A stretch of 64,000 bases of DNA, taken from assembly GCF_002082565.1 (NCBI RefSeq), contig NZ_CP020562.1, forward strand, positions 3,038,001-3,102,000, given 5' to 3'. The stretch comes from Halomonas sp. GT (lineage in GTDB: Bacteria; Pseudomonadota; Gammaproteobacteria; Pseudomonadales; Halomonadaceae). Below are positions 46,574 to 55,572 of the stretch, piece after piece (position 1 is the stretch's first letter; every line of letters begins with the position of its first letter). Made by a program: the position numbers and the translations under genes. Below the pieces are notes generated by a model. The model ran no database searches. It worked only from the letters and a program-made list of their open reading frames with translations, and was not told the DNA's origin.

Positions 46574-47668
46574 TTAACGAGACGGCAGATAATCCAAGGG
46601 ATTTTGAGGCTGCCCATCACGGCGCACCTCAAAATGCAGTTTGACACTGTCTGCATCGCTATCCCCCATGGTTGCAATCACTTCCCCCGCTTCAACGACA
46701 TCATTTTCTTTAACATTTAAGCTATCATTATGCGCATAAGCACTCAGATACTGATCGTTGTGTTTGAGTAGTATTAAGTTACCGTAGCCTCGTACGCCGC
46801 TACCCGCATAAACCACGATACCTGGCCCTGCCGCCTTGACAGGTTGCCCCTTTTGACCGTCGATATCAATCCCGGCGGTGATTGAGCCGCCCTGGCCAAA
46901 CTCTCCGGTTACCTGTCCTGTTGTTGGCCATTGCCAGTTAACATTCTCTACAGGGGTAAACGTGCGTGAGGAGCGGTCAACGCGAGCGGTTTGGCTCGGC
47001 TGCGCAGCCTCAACAGGCGGTGCCGTTACCGCAGGCTCTGGTTTGGATTCAGGCTCTGGCTCAGGGCTTGGTTCTGGCTCAGGGCTTGGCTCTGGCTCAG
47101 GGCCTGGCTCTCTTGCAGGCTCTGGCTGCGACACCTCAGGCGTTTCCACATTAGGTGCAGCGGCACTTGCGCTATCAGCCACTTCCTGCGCCGCGGCCAC
47201 CGACACTTGTTCAGCTCGCTCCGCTCGCTCAGCCGTTAAACGCTGGTTACGCTCAATCGCACTTTCATCGGGCAGCAACCAGTCTAACTGCTGGTCGTTG
47301 CTTGCCACGGAAGTCGTTTGAGGGTTCAGCCCCGTTGCGACAGCGCCCGACGCAGGACGCTCTTGAGCAGAGGAACCTGCTGACTGATTATTGGATACCG
47401 CCGCACCTTCACGAAGCGCAATCGTTTGGCCTGGATAAATTTGATAAGGCGCATCAATATCATTGATTTGCGCCAACTGGCGATAATCAAGGTTGTGCTG
47501 CCAGGCAATACCATACAGGGTATCGCCCGCTTTAACGGTATACTGAGGTGAGTCTGCTACCGCGCGGCGCGCTTCGCTTAAATCGCGCACTTGTGGGGTG
47601 TTTTGCTGCTGATTGGCGCAGCCGCTGACAGCTAACGCCAATACTGACATGATGAAAACCTTACGCAT
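46574..47668 (-). CDS. nlpD: NlpD-type lipoprotein, LysM plus degenerate M23 domain
   Basis: A 364-residue outer membrane lipoprotein that activates the cell-division amidase AmiC. Order: lipobox LAVSGC near residue 17, LysM domain about 45-90 (YTVKAGDTLYGIAWQHNL), a long Pro/Glu linker with repeats, and a LytM/M23 domain at about 245-364. The zinc ligands are replaced, as in E. coli NlpD: TAGIDIDG instead of an HxGID, and KLHFEV instead of HLHFEV, so it should be non-catalytic. ATG at 47668 has AAGGAG 10 bases upstream. It lies right before rpoS as in other gammaproteobacteria. Confidence 0.94.
   Translation of the reverse strand: MRKVFIMSVLALAVSGCANQQQNTPQVRDLSEARRAVADSPQYTVKAGDTLYGIAWQHNLDYRQLAQINDIDAPYQIYPGQTIALREGAAVSNNQSAGSSAQERPASGAVATGLNPQTTSVASNDQQLDWLLPDESAIERNQRLTAERAERAEQVSVAAAQEVADSASAAAPNVETPEVSQPEPAREPGPEPEPSPEPEPSPEPEPESKPEPAVTAPPVEAAQPSQTARVDRSSRTFTPVENVNWQWPTTGQVTGEFGQGGSITAGIDIDGQKGQPVKAAGPGIVVYAGSGVRGYGNLILLKHNDQYLSAYAHNDSLNVKENDVVEAGEVIATMGDSDADSVKLHFEVRRDGQPQNPLDYLPSR
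47052..47105. repeat. Three 18-bp tandem repeats inside nlpD
   Basis: GGCTCTGGCTCAGGGCTT at 47052-47069 is repeated at 47070-47087 and 47088-47105 with one change each. On the minus strand it encodes the P-E-P-S/G-P-E-type linker repeats of NlpD. The repeat length is a multiple of three, so copy changes would keep the frame. Confidence 0.85.
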
Positions 47669-47675
47669 GAAAACC

Positions 47676-48647
47676 CTACTCCTTTTCAACGTCGCGCGCG
47701 TTTCCTATTGATCTATGCCCGGCATAGTGCACTGCGCGACGGTTTAATAACACCACCAATAGGGCGCCAACCACCATTAATGCCACAACGCCTACCGCTT
47801 GTGCAGATGCACCAGACAATATCGCATAGTCACTAGGCAACAGATAACGATGAGCCAACGGGATCATTTGCCCATCAGGGCCAAGCTGATAACGTACAAG
47901 CTCTTTCCAAGGCCATAACACGGGTAACGAGCCAACAATAAACCCAAGTAAAAGCTGTAGTGTGGAATCATGATGGCGACGCAGTAGCCACGATAGTAGT
48001 CGCGAGAATAGCGCTAGACCAACAACACATCCCATGCCAAAAAGTATGATAATACCGATATCAAAGCTTCGAATAGCGCCTAGAATGGTGCCATAAAGCC
48101 CCATAGTAAGCAGCAAGAAGCTACCAGAGACCCCTGGTAACAGCATGGCGCTAATAGCAATACAGCCAGCGACCATGACTACCAGAGCTTCATTACCGAT
48201 AAGTAGCACCAGCGGCATCATACCTGGCAGCGACTTAGCCAACAGCAGCCCGCCAACCATTGGCAATAAATACCAAAATTTCCAACCTCTTCCCGCCTTG
48301 GCTACAACATACCCCGACGCGGCTACCAAACCGAAGAAAAACCCTTCAATCAGCAGCGGGTGCGCTTCCATTAGCCAAAGCGCAACATGAGCCACACTGA
48401 AAAGGCTAACTGCAACGCCAAGCAACAGCGGTACTAAAAAGGGTAAATTTAAATGCTGAGCCAACGCCAGCCAACCGCCACGACGCCAAGCGATAAAGGC
48501 GCTGGGGCCAAATTGCTTGATGGTATTAATGAGCTCCTCATAAATACCGGTAATAAATGCGATCGTCCCACCTGAAACACCGGGCACCGCATCGGCCGCC
48601 CCCATTCCTGCGCCTTTTAAAAACAGCTCTACAAATCGACGCTTCAA
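47676..48647 (-). CDS. DUF368 membrane protein, probable undecaprenyl-phosphate translocase
   Basis: A 323-residue membrane protein with about eight to ten helices. The family's twin signatures are clear: GAADAVPGVSGGTIAF near residue 16 and MLLPGVSGSFLLLTMGLYG in the second half, an inverted-repeat architecture. DUF368 proteins were shown in Vibrio cholerae and Staphylococcus aureus to bring undecaprenyl phosphate back across the membrane (PopT). The start is TTG at 48647: AAGGAG lies seven bases before it and TTGA overlaps the pcm stop. The gene is inserted between pcm and nlpD, where E. coli has nothing. Confidence 0.88.
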   Translation of the reverse strand: MKRRFVELFLKGAGMGAADAVPGVSGGTIAFITGIYEELINTIKQFGPSAFIAWRRGGWLALAQHLNLPFLVPLLLGVAVSLFSVAHVALWLMEAHPLLIEGFFFGLVAASGYVVAKAGRGWKFWYLLPMVGGLLLAKSLPGMMPLVLLIGNEALVVMVAGCIAISAMLLPGVSGSFLLLTMGLYGTILGAIRSFDIGIIILFGMGCVVGLALFSRLLSWLLRRHHDSTLQLLLGFIVGSLPVLWPWKELVRYQLGPDGQMIPLAHRYLLPSDYAILSGASAQAVGVVALMVVGALLVVLLNRRAVHYAGHRSIGNARDVEKE

Positions 48648-49321
48648 TCCACCACTCCTTGCAATAGAGGTACAAAGCGCACGGGGTCAAGCCGACGCTT
48701 TTCAAAGGCATTACCAATGCGTTTTATTTGGGTGAGCCATTGGCTACCGTCTGGCTCTTCCAATGGAGCAATTAGCACGCCATCATGGCTAAGCTGCTCT
48801 AAAAGAACTTCTGGCAGCGTCTGGGCACAAGCGGTTAACAAAATCACATCAAAGGGTGCAGCTTCCCTCCACCCCTCTCCACCATCAGCTACTGCCAGCG
48901 TCGCTTGGGCATCAAGCCGTAAAAGTCGCTCTGCAGCGCGCTGATGTAATGCATAAATGCGTTCGACCGAGTAAAGCGTTGGCACCAGCCGGGACAATAT
49001 CAACGTTTGATAGCCAGAACCGGTTCCCACTTCAAGCACGCGCTTTGGATTAGCCCGCAGCACCAGTTCGGTCATGCGCGCAACCGTTAGTGGTTGCGAT
49101 AATGTCTGGCCAAAACCGATAGGCAGCGCGGTGTCTTCATACGCACGATGCGCCAGTGCCTCATCAACAAACAAGTGCCGAGGCTCACCTGCCATAATTT
49201 CGAGCACCCGCGCGTCTTGAATACCTTGCTGCTCAAGCCGCGTCACCATTCGATCACGAGTGCGCTGGGAGGTCATGCCTCGTCCGCGCAGTTCGTTGGG
49301 CGAAAGCTCAGGCAAAAGCAT
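48644..49321 (-). CDS. pcm: Protein-L-isoaspartate O-methyltransferase
   Basis: A 225-residue SAM methyltransferase repairing isoaspartyl damage in proteins. It contains [20 protein letters not shown], the active-site [12 protein letters not shown] and SAM loop [15 protein letters not shown]. The ATG at 49321 overlaps the surE end by 14 bases; an internal ATG at 49276, where several homologues begin, has its own GAGG too close to be ideal, so the start is uncertain. Confidence 0.94.
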   Translation of the reverse strand: MLLPELSPNELRGRGMTSQRTRDRMVTRLEQQGIQDARVLEIMAGEPRHLFVDEALAHRAYEDTALPIGFGQTLSQPLTVARMTELVLRANPKRVLEVGTGSGYQTLILSRLVPTLYSVERIYALHQRAAERLLRLDAQATLAVADGGEGWREAAPFDVILLTACAQTLPEVLLEQLSHDGVLIAPLEEPDGSQWLTQIKRIGNAFEKRRLDPVRFVPLLQGVVD

Positions 49322-50054
49322 CCAACCAGTCCTGCACGTCGCTGCGCGCGGGATGGCGCGTCAAGTCTGTTTGTAGCGGGGTAATTGATACATAACCCGC
49401 TTCGATAGCAGAAAAGTCGGTATCCTCACCATCGTCCGCATTGGCCGCAACGGGTGCTATCCAGAAGCGCGTACGACCACGTGGATCTTTTACTGGAACA
49501 GGTTTCTCTGCTGGTCCGCGATAGCCTAAGCGGGTCACTCTGACACCTTTAATTTCTTCCCACGGAACATCTGGCACGTTGACATTCAAGAGTGTGCGAG
49601 GTGGCAGCGATAGCTGATCAGCAGCACCGATTAAGCTGGCCGCCACTTTCGCTGCCGTCGAAAAATAGCGCTCACCACACAGCGACATTGCAATGGCAGT
49701 CATACCCAAATTGCGCCCTTCCATGGCAGCCGCCACGGTGCCTGAATAGAGCACATCATCGCCAAGATTGCTGCCATGATTAATCCCCGAAATCACCAAG
49801 TCAGGACGCTCATCCCAGACGCCGTTCACGCCCAGATAAACACAATCAGCAGGCGTCCCATCAACACTATAAAAGCCATTATCTAACGCAGTTAAAGAGA
49901 GCGGACGGGAAAGCGTCAGCGAGTTACTCGCGCCGCTGCGGTCTCGATCAGGAGCAACCACACGTAAATTCGCATGGGCGACTAGCGCATCATGAAGTGC
50001 CCGCAAGCCCGGCGCATGGACACCATCGTCATTAGAAAGCAGCAGTCGCCGCAT
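49308..50054 (-). CDS. surE: 5'/3'-nucleotidase SurE
   Basis: A 248-residue metal-dependent nucleoside monophosphate phosphatase. The metal-binding [12 protein letters not shown] start and [25 protein letters not shown] (pieces) are diagnostic. E. coli SurE also trims short polyphosphate. Part of the stress-survival block with pcm, nlpD and rpoS; translated just ahead of pcm with overlapping ends. Confidence 0.97.
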   Translation of the reverse strand: MRRLLLSNDDGVHAPGLRALHDALVAHANLRVVAPDRDRSGASNSLTLSRPLSLTALDNGFYSVDGTPADCVYLGVNGVWDERPDLVISGINHGSNLGDDVLYSGTVAAAMEGRNLGMTAIAMSLCGERYFSTAAKVAASLIGAADQLSLPPRTLLNVNVPDVPWEEIKGVRVTRLGYRGPAEKPVPVKDPRGRTRFWIAPVAANADDGEDTDFSAIEAGYVSITPLQTDLTRHPARSDVQDWLDAFA

Positions 50055-50104
50055 CAGCGTCTCCTTTATGGATGCCTAGTAAAGATAAGCCCACGCGGGG
50101 CGCA

Positions 50105-51145
50105 TTAAGCAAAGTCCGGATGAGCAATTAACTCACTCACGACCGCTGTCGCAAAACTTCCCCGTGGTAAGGAAAATGAGAGTACCACGGCATTAGGTAA
50201 TGTCTCGATACTGGGCGAAATTAACCTTGCTCGCAGCGCCCGATGGGAGCGCTTCACACCGCTTTTCACCAACCCCTCGCACAACGTTGGATGGCACGCT
50301 AACAGCTGCTGCTCGTAGTCTGCTACCTGGTATGCAGCGTGTTCCCCGACGCCCCACAAAGCACCGGTCGGATGGATATCAAGTGCAGCAGCACGACCAA
50401 TCAAGTCGTCGTCAACTGCATCAACGGTAAACACACTGTTTGTGCCATCCAGCATCAGCATATCGCCCGCGAGAGGTTGGCCCCACGTTCCATCCGCCAG
50501 ACGTTCACTCAACAACTCGTTAAACAAGAAACTACGCGCGGTGGAAAGCATCATTCCCTGGCGATCATCTCGCTTGCGCCAGCCTTTAGCTAAAAGGGCC
50601 TCTGCACGCTGTAAATTCCGTCCTGCAGGCCCAAAACGCTGGGGTCCAAAGTAGTTAGGCACACCTTGGCGACAAAGCGCCTGCCAACGATCAAAGAAAT
50701 GATTTTCCTCAAGCGCCTCACCGCTAAGCCGCAAAGTGAAGTGGTTTGTGCGATGGACACCGCGTTTGAGTTTTCGGGGGTGCCTCGCCTGCGCCAATAC
50801 CGTAATACCCAATGCCGCTAATGAGGCGCTCAAATCACTTGGTGCCTCGCGGCCAGGCAAATGCACGCTTAACCATTGCCGGGTCACTGCAACACGATCC
50901 TTCATCCCGGAGTAGCCCACATCCCGAAGTGTTACACCACAAAGACGGCTGACGCTTTTTACCACATCTAACGTGGTTTGATGTCGCTTTTCAAGACGTA
51001 ACCACAAATGCTCGCCATGATTTTCAGGCGTAAAATCCAGCTGCTCGTCGACAACAAAATCTTCTGGCTGAGCACGATAATGGCCTGGCCTGGGAGCACC
51101 GAACTCGGCATCTAAGCAGCGCTGCCAAGCGGGTAAGTTAAGCAT
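50105..51145 (-). CDS. truD: tRNA pseudouridine(13) synthase
   Basis: A 346-residue pseudouridine synthase for position 13 of tRNA-Glu. The catalytic Asp lies in [15 protein letters not shown], preceded by [14 protein letters not shown]; the family-specific insertion [14 protein letters not shown] and NYFGPQRFG are present. It overlaps ispF by eight bases at its 5' end, continuing the ispD-ispF-truD-surE order of E. coli. Confidence 0.97.
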   Translation of the reverse strand: MLNLPAWQRCLDAEFGAPRPGHYRAQPEDFVVDEQLDFTPENHGEHLWLRLEKRHQTTLDVVKSVSRLCGVTLRDVGYSGMKDRVAVTRQWLSVHLPGREAPSDLSASLAALGITVLAQARHPRKLKRGVHRTNHFTLRLSGEALEENHFFDRWQALCRQGVPNYFGPQRFGPAGRNLQRAEALLAKGWRKRDDRQGMMLSTARSFLFNELLSERLADGTWGQPLAGDMLMLDGTNSVFTVDAVDDDLIGRAAALDIHPTGALWGVGEHAAYQVADYEQQLLACHPTLCEGLVKSGVKRSHRALRARLISPSIETLPNAVVLSFSLPRGSFATAVVSELIAHPDFA

Positions 51146-51626
51146 TCAGCGCCTCTTGGTGCTCAATCAGCACCACTGCCTCAGCGGCGATACCTTCACC
51201 TCGTCCGGTAAATCCAAGCCGTTCGGTCGTCGTGGCCTTAACATTGACCTGCCCAAGACTAATACCTAAATCTTCAGCGATGACAGCGCGCATTGTATCA
51301 ATGTGCGGCGCCATTTTAGGCGCCTGGGCCATTAACGTGGCATCTAGATTAACCACAGAGAAACCCTCTGCGTGAACCAGTTGAACCACGTGACGCAATA
51401 AATGGCGGCTATCTGCACCAGCCCACGCTGGATCGGTATCGGGGAAGTGCCGCCCAATATCACCGAGCGCACAGGCACCCAGTAGTGCGTCACTGACAGC
51501 ATGCAGCAACACATCGCCATCCGAGTGGGCAACAAAACCATGTTCGAAAGGCAGCTTTACGCCACCAATCATCAAATGGTCGCCAACGCCAAATCGGTGC
51601 ACGTCAAATCCGTGTCCAATTCGCAT
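51138..51626 (-). CDS. ispF: 2-C-methyl-D-erythritol 2,4-cyclodiphosphate synthase
   Basis: A 162-residue enzyme of the MEP isoprenoid pathway. Zinc ligands lie in [10 protein letters not shown] and [11 protein letters not shown], and the [19 protein letters not shown] end is typical. The ATG at 51626 has AAGGAG seven bases upstream and shares a base with the ispD stop (TAATG); a TTG six bases earlier is unnecessary. Confidence 0.98.
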   Translation of the reverse strand: MRIGHGFDVHRFGVGDHLMIGGVKLPFEHGFVAHSDGDVLLHAVSDALLGACALGDIGRHFPDTDPAWAGADSRHLLRHVVQLVHAEGFSVVNLDATLMAQAPKMAPHIDTMRAVIAEDLGISLGQVNVKATTTERLGFTGRGEGIAAEAVVLIEHQEALNA

Positions 51627-52342
51627 TAACAACTCCTTTTAGATTCAGGGGATTGGGCGACTTGCGACGCCATGATGGCGGCAGCAAGGGCAAGGTCATC
51701 AGGATGGGTGATCTTGAGATTATCGCGACGCCCACTAATCAGTTTGGGGGCCTGCCCAAGTGCTTCAACAGCCGAGGCTTCATCCGTGACCACACAGTGA
51801 TTAGCGACAGCGTATTCAAGGGCACGGCGTAAAAGCGCATAGCGAAAACATTGAGGTGTTAACGCATGCCACAGCCGATCCCGAGGCTCTGTTATTACAC
51901 TTAACTGTTCAGCATTGGCCCTTTTCATGGTGTCAGCGACCGGCATCGCCAAGAGTGCGCCACTTGGATGCTGCTGAGCAGCGTTATAAAGCGTCAGCAA
52001 ATCAGAAGAGGTAATGCAGGGTCGCGCGACATCATGCACCATCACCATATCGTTTTCTTGTGCTTTTATAGCGTGCAGCGCATTTAAAACGCTATCCATT
52101 CGCTCCGCGCCACCCGCCACTCGTTGCCACTGGGGAAATGGCACCCATTCAGGCTTGAACCAGCGATCGTCTCTATCCAGGCACAGCACTAGGGTCGCAG
52201 TAGGGAAGGCTCTGTGTAACCGACTAAGTGTATGGGCAAGAATAGGTTTTTCACCCAGTGGCAGGTACTGCTTAGGCTTATTAGCGCCCATTCGCTTACC
52301 TTGCCCTGCGGCGGGTACGATTAGCCACAGCGAATGACTCAT
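51626..52342 (-). CDS. ispD: 2-C-methyl-D-erythritol 4-phosphate cytidylyltransferase
   Basis: A 238-residue CTP-dependent transferase of the MEP pathway. The opening [20 protein letters not shown] and the VHDVARPCI and [10 protein letters not shown] segments are diagnostic. It overlaps ftsB by four bases and ispF by one, so the ftsB-ispD-ispF-truD run is translated as a coupled unit. IspF is the enzyme two steps later. Confidence 0.97.
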   Translation of the reverse strand: MSHSLWLIVPAAGQGKRMGANKPKQYLPLGEKPILAHTLSRLHRAFPTATLVLCLDRDDRWFKPEWVPFPQWQRVAGGAERMDSVLNALHAIKAQENDMVMVHDVARPCITSSDLLTLYNAAQQHPSGALLAMPVADTMKRANAEQLSVITEPRDRLWHALTPQCFRYALLRRALEYAVANHCVVTDEASAVEALGQAPKLISGRRDNLKITHPDDLALAAAIMASQVAQSPESKRSC

Positions 52343-52692
52343 TCGTCAGTGGCCTCGCTAGGCACGTTTGGCTGGGTCACTAGTCCTGCATTGATGCCCA
52401 CTAATTCTGCTTCTATGGCAACACCCGGCACCCAGAAAAACTGTTCATCGCTGCGCACCATGCCCATGTCACTACGAGCGCGCTCTTCAATAGCATCCAG
52501 GCCAGTTTTTAGGTCGGTAACTTCAGCAGCTAACCGAGCATTACGCTCTCGCAGAGGGACATTGGCAGCCTCTTGAACGGCAACGCGCTCCTCTACCAGT
52601 TGCAAATCTTGCCAGCCACCATTACCTAGCCAAAGTTGATATTGGAGAAATCCCAATACAGCAAGCAGCGCAACCGTTAGCCATTTATGCAT
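52339..52692 (-). CDS. ftsB: Cell division protein FtsB
   Basis: A 117-residue bitopic divisome protein. One membrane helix at about 5-22 (WLTVALLAVLGFLQYQLWLG) is followed by a coiled coil of about 45 residues and a short periplasmic tail with the conserved RSDMGMVRSDEQFFWV. It bridges FtsQ, FtsL and the septal synthase. The ATG at 52692 has AAGGA eight bases upstream; a GTG at 52695 is less likely. First gene of the ispD-to-rpoS run. Confidence 0.95.
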   Translation of the reverse strand: MHKWLTVALLAVLGFLQYQLWLGNGGWQDLQLVEERVAVQEAANVPLRERNARLAAEVTDLKTGLDAIEERARSDMGMVRSDEQFFWVPGVAIEAELVGINAGLVTQPNVPSEATDE

Positions 52693-52760
52693 CACCGCAT
52701 TCCTTTGTTTAGGCCTGAACGAGGCGCATTATGCCATCATGGGCTATTTCCAGCGAGTCA

Positions 52761-52788
52761 CGCTTTATATAACTGGCTTTATAAAGCG
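52761..52788. repeat. 9-bp inverted repeat between ftsB and the FemAB-like gene
   Basis: CGCTTTATA (52761-52769) and TATAAAGCG (52780-52788) are perfect arms. It lies 5 bases after the 3' end of the 52793 gene and about 70 upstream of ftsB. No T run follows, so it is either a weak terminator or a promoter-proximal operator for ftsB. Confidence 0.45.
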
Positions 52789-52792
52789 ATTT

Positions 52793-53941
52793 TCATTTGA
52801 ACGGCAATGCGTCGGCCGCCGCCTCGCGATAGGCGCTGATATGGGCCCCCTCTTCTTGGCAAAATTGGGCGACTCCGGCCGCTAGGCCTGGGTGTACAAG
52901 ATAGTGCAGCGAGCGAACCCGCTGGGGCGCAAAACCACGCACCAGCTTGTGCTCTCCTTGAGTACCGGGGTCGAACAAAGAGAGACCTTTCTCCAAACAA
53001 AACTCAATACCTTGGTAGTAGCAAGCTTCGAAATGGAGACAGTCAGCAACTACCTCGCTTCCCCAATAGCGGCCGTACAACATGTTCTCACCACGAAAAT
53101 AGAGAGCTGCAGCAACAGGCTGGCCATTTAACAGCGCCTGAACCAATACAAGCGCCTCAGGCATCGCATGACGCAATCGCTCGAAAAAAACGTCATTTAA
53201 GTAGGGAGGACGTCCCCGCTCGTGGTATGTGATCGTGTAGCAGCGAAAGAAGTGCGCCATTGCTTCTTGAGTAATCGCCTCGCCCTCTAAACGCCGTAGT
53301 GTAAAACCTTGCTCGGCGACCAAGCGACGCTCACGTTTAATCATTTTGCGACGCTTCGACGTAAGGCTCGCCAGGAAGCCCTCAAAATCACCAAAGGTGC
53401 GATCTCGCCACTGGAACTGAACGCCTTCTCGCGCAATTAACGCTGGAAACTGGCGCTGCCAGGCATCCACTTCGTCATCTTGTGCAAATAGGAGGTGCCA
53501 ACTCGATAACGCTTGTTCTTCACAGTGAGTTTGCCACGCCGCTGCTAATAACCCGCGAACATCATCGGCGTTAGCATCATCGGCAATTAAGGTACGCGTA
53601 CCAGGCACCGGGGTAAACGGAATAGCACTTAATGCTTTGGGGTAATAATGGCCACCTGCTCGTTCCAGTGCATCGGCCCATCCCCAATCAAATACATACT
53701 CACCATAAGAGTGGTGTTTGCGATACATAGGCAACGCGCCCACTAGGCGGCTATCTTGCCATACACAGAGATGGCAAGGCTCCCACCCAGTCGCCCCACT
53801 CACAGAGCCGCTGCTTTCTAATGCATGCAAGAACGCGTGTCGTAGGAAAGGCTGGTCGCTACTCACCAGTGCGTCCCATTGGGCGGCATCCACAGCGTCG
53901 ATAGCAGGTAGCATAATGCATGACAATGAGTGCGAAAGCAT
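52793..53941 (-). CDS. FemAB/GNAT-like acyltransferase of the DUF482 family
   Basis: A 382-residue cytosolic protein of the peptidoglycan-biosynthesis-like GNAT family (formerly DUF482). Landmarks are SYGEYVFDWGWADA, GDFEGFLASLTSKRRKMIKRERR (read as SLTSKRRKMIKRERR) and LFDPGTQGEHKLVRGF. The family's substrate is not known; the FemAB relation suggests an aminoacyl or acyl transfer. ATG at 53941 has GGGAGG just upstream; the frame extends to 53998 without one. It is divergent from the aldehyde dehydrogenase gene. Confidence 0.85.
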   Translation of the reverse strand: MLSHSLSCIMLPAIDAVDAAQWDALVSSDQPFLRHAFLHALESSGSVSGATGWEPCHLCVWQDSRLVGALPMYRKHHSYGEYVFDWGWADALERAGGHYYPKALSAIPFTPVPGTRTLIADDANADDVRGLLAAAWQTHCEEQALSSWHLLFAQDDEVDAWQRQFPALIAREGVQFQWRDRTFGDFEGFLASLTSKRRKMIKRERRLVAEQGFTLRRLEGEAITQEAMAHFFRCYTITYHERGRPPYLNDVFFERLRHAMPEALVLVQALLNGQPVAAALYFRGENMLYGRYWGSEVVADCLHFEACYYQGIEFCLEKGLSLFDPGTQGEHKLVRGFAPQRVRSLHYLVHPGLAAGVAQFCQEEGAHISAYREAAADALPFK

Positions 53942-54101
53942 GATGCCTCCCGAGGAATATCGTTTAAATGGTGAAAGTGTGACCTTACCACCAACCATGC
54001 TGCCAGTGCCTTTATTGATGCTGTCATTTCTATTTAGAGTGCGGTATTCAAGTAGCAGGACAAACGACTATTGTTATTAAGGATTAACCCAAGGAGCTGC
54101 C

Positions 54102-55457
54102 ATGAAACGCGATTTAATGCGCCTGTTGCACACTCAGCGTCATGCGTTTGGCCAAGCGCCCTTCCCCTCATTAAGGTTGCGACGAGAGCGCTTAGCCCGC
54201 CTTGCACGAATGACTAAGCATCACCAGCGGGAGATTATCCAGGCCATTCAAACTGACTTCGGCAAGCGTAGTGAGACAGAAATACGCTTAGCGGAGATTA
54301 ACGCGGTGCTGCATGCCATTCGTCATACACGGCGACACCTCTGGCATTGGATGCGCCCATACGCTGCCAACATGCCATGGCGTTTATGGCCCGCCCGCGC
54401 CCGCATCGCTCCTCAGCCACTTGGCGTGGTTGGTATTATGTCGCCCTGGAACTACCCCTGGAGCTTAGCACTGATGCCCGCTATTGATGCTATCGCAGCG
54501 GGTAATAGCGTCATGATCAAGCCCAGCGAGTACGCCCCCAATACCAGCGCCCTGCTGGCTAAGCTGGTACCGCAGTACTTTACCGATGAAGAAGTATGCG
54601 TTGTTGAAGGTGGCCCAGAGATAGCAAAAGCGTTTAGCACACTACCTTTTGATCATCTAATTTTCACCGGCTCGACGGCGGTGGGCCGCCAAGTTGCACT
54701 TGCCGCTGCCAAGCAGTTAACCCCGGTGACGCTTGAACTAGGTGGTAAATCGCCCGCTATCGTGGCGAGTGACGCTGATCTGGATCGTGCAGCCGCCTCA
54801 ATTATATTTGGCAAGGGAATGAATGCCGGTCAGACCTGCATTGCACCGGATTATGTGCTTGTAGAAAGCCGTAACCTGGAAACACTTATTCAGGCGTTAA
54901 GTCGAGCTATCGAACAGCAGCGCCCCAACGATAAAGAGGCCACGGGCTTTGTCAGCCCCCACCATCAGCAGCGCAGTGAACGGCTGATAGCACAAGCGAG
55001 TGATCACGGCTGCCGCATCATCGATATCGGGCAACACGCACCAGCCCTCGTTATTGATCCAACCCAAAACCTTGAGCTGATGCAAGAGGAAATTTTTGGC
55101 CGTGCACTACCGCTTATCAGCGTTAAAAACATCGACGACGCGATTACCTTTGTAAATACCCGGCCTCACCCACTGGCACTTTATGCCTTCACCGACAATA
55201 AGTTGCTGCAAACAACCTTGCGCCACACCACTCACTCTGGTGCGCTGGTATTTAACGAAACGCTGCTTCATCACGCGGTTCCCTCACTACCCTTTGGTGG
55301 CGTTGGTGAAAGTGGCATGGGGGCTTATCACGGCCGCCATGGTTTTGAACGATTCAGCCATTTACGAAGCATTTTTTATCAATCCAATCGAGCCTCTAGC
55401 TCACTGGTAAGGCCACCTTATAAGCGCTGGCTATTAAAATTACTAAGGATTGGCTAA
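54102..55457 (+). CDS. Aldehyde dehydrogenase, coniferyl-aldehyde type
   Basis: A 451-residue NAD(P)-dependent aldehyde dehydrogenase of the short class-3-like group annotated as coniferyl aldehyde dehydrogenase. Motifs: active-site region MSPWNYPWSL, coenzyme GSTAVGRQV, catalytic Glu in LELGGKSP and catalytic Cys in NAGQTCIAPDYV. A hydrophobic, basic C-terminus (RPPYKRWLLKLLRIG) could anchor it to membrane. The aldehyde is not known; lignin-derived coniferaldehyde is a family name only. Start supported by AAGGAG. Confidence 0.88.
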   Translation: MKRDLMRLLHTQRHAFGQAPFPSLRLRRERLARLARMTKHHQREIIQAIQTDFGKRSETEIRLAEINAVLHAIRHTRRHLWHWMRPYAANMPWRLWPARARIAPQPLGVVGIMSPWNYPWSLALMPAIDAIAAGNSVMIKPSEYAPNTSALLAKLVPQYFTDEEVCVVEGGPEIAKAFSTLPFDHLIFTGSTAVGRQVALAAAKQLTPVTLELGGKSPAIVASDADLDRAAASIIFGKGMNAGQTCIAPDYVLVESRNLETLIQALSRAIEQQRPNDKEATGFVSPHHQQRSERLIAQASDHGCRIIDIGQHAPALVIDPTQNLELMQEEIFGRALPLISVKNIDDAITFVNTRPHPLALYAFTDNKLLQTTLRHTTHSGALVFNETLLHHAVPSLPFGGVGESGMGAYHGRHGFERFSHLRSIFYQSNRASSSLVRPPYKRWLLKLLRIG

Positions 55458-55572
55458 AGCTTCGCCATTAATACCCGATAATTATTACTATTCGCCGATT
55501 AGTTAACTACGCCGATTAGTTAACGACTTAGTTGAGCGCACTTTTTGAACGAACTATTTTTTGGGACGCACA

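Noticed and set aside
46878..47321. A 147-codon plus-strand frame opposite nlpD
   Set aside because: Gly/Ser-repeat shadow produced by the Pro/Glu codons of NlpD on the other strand.
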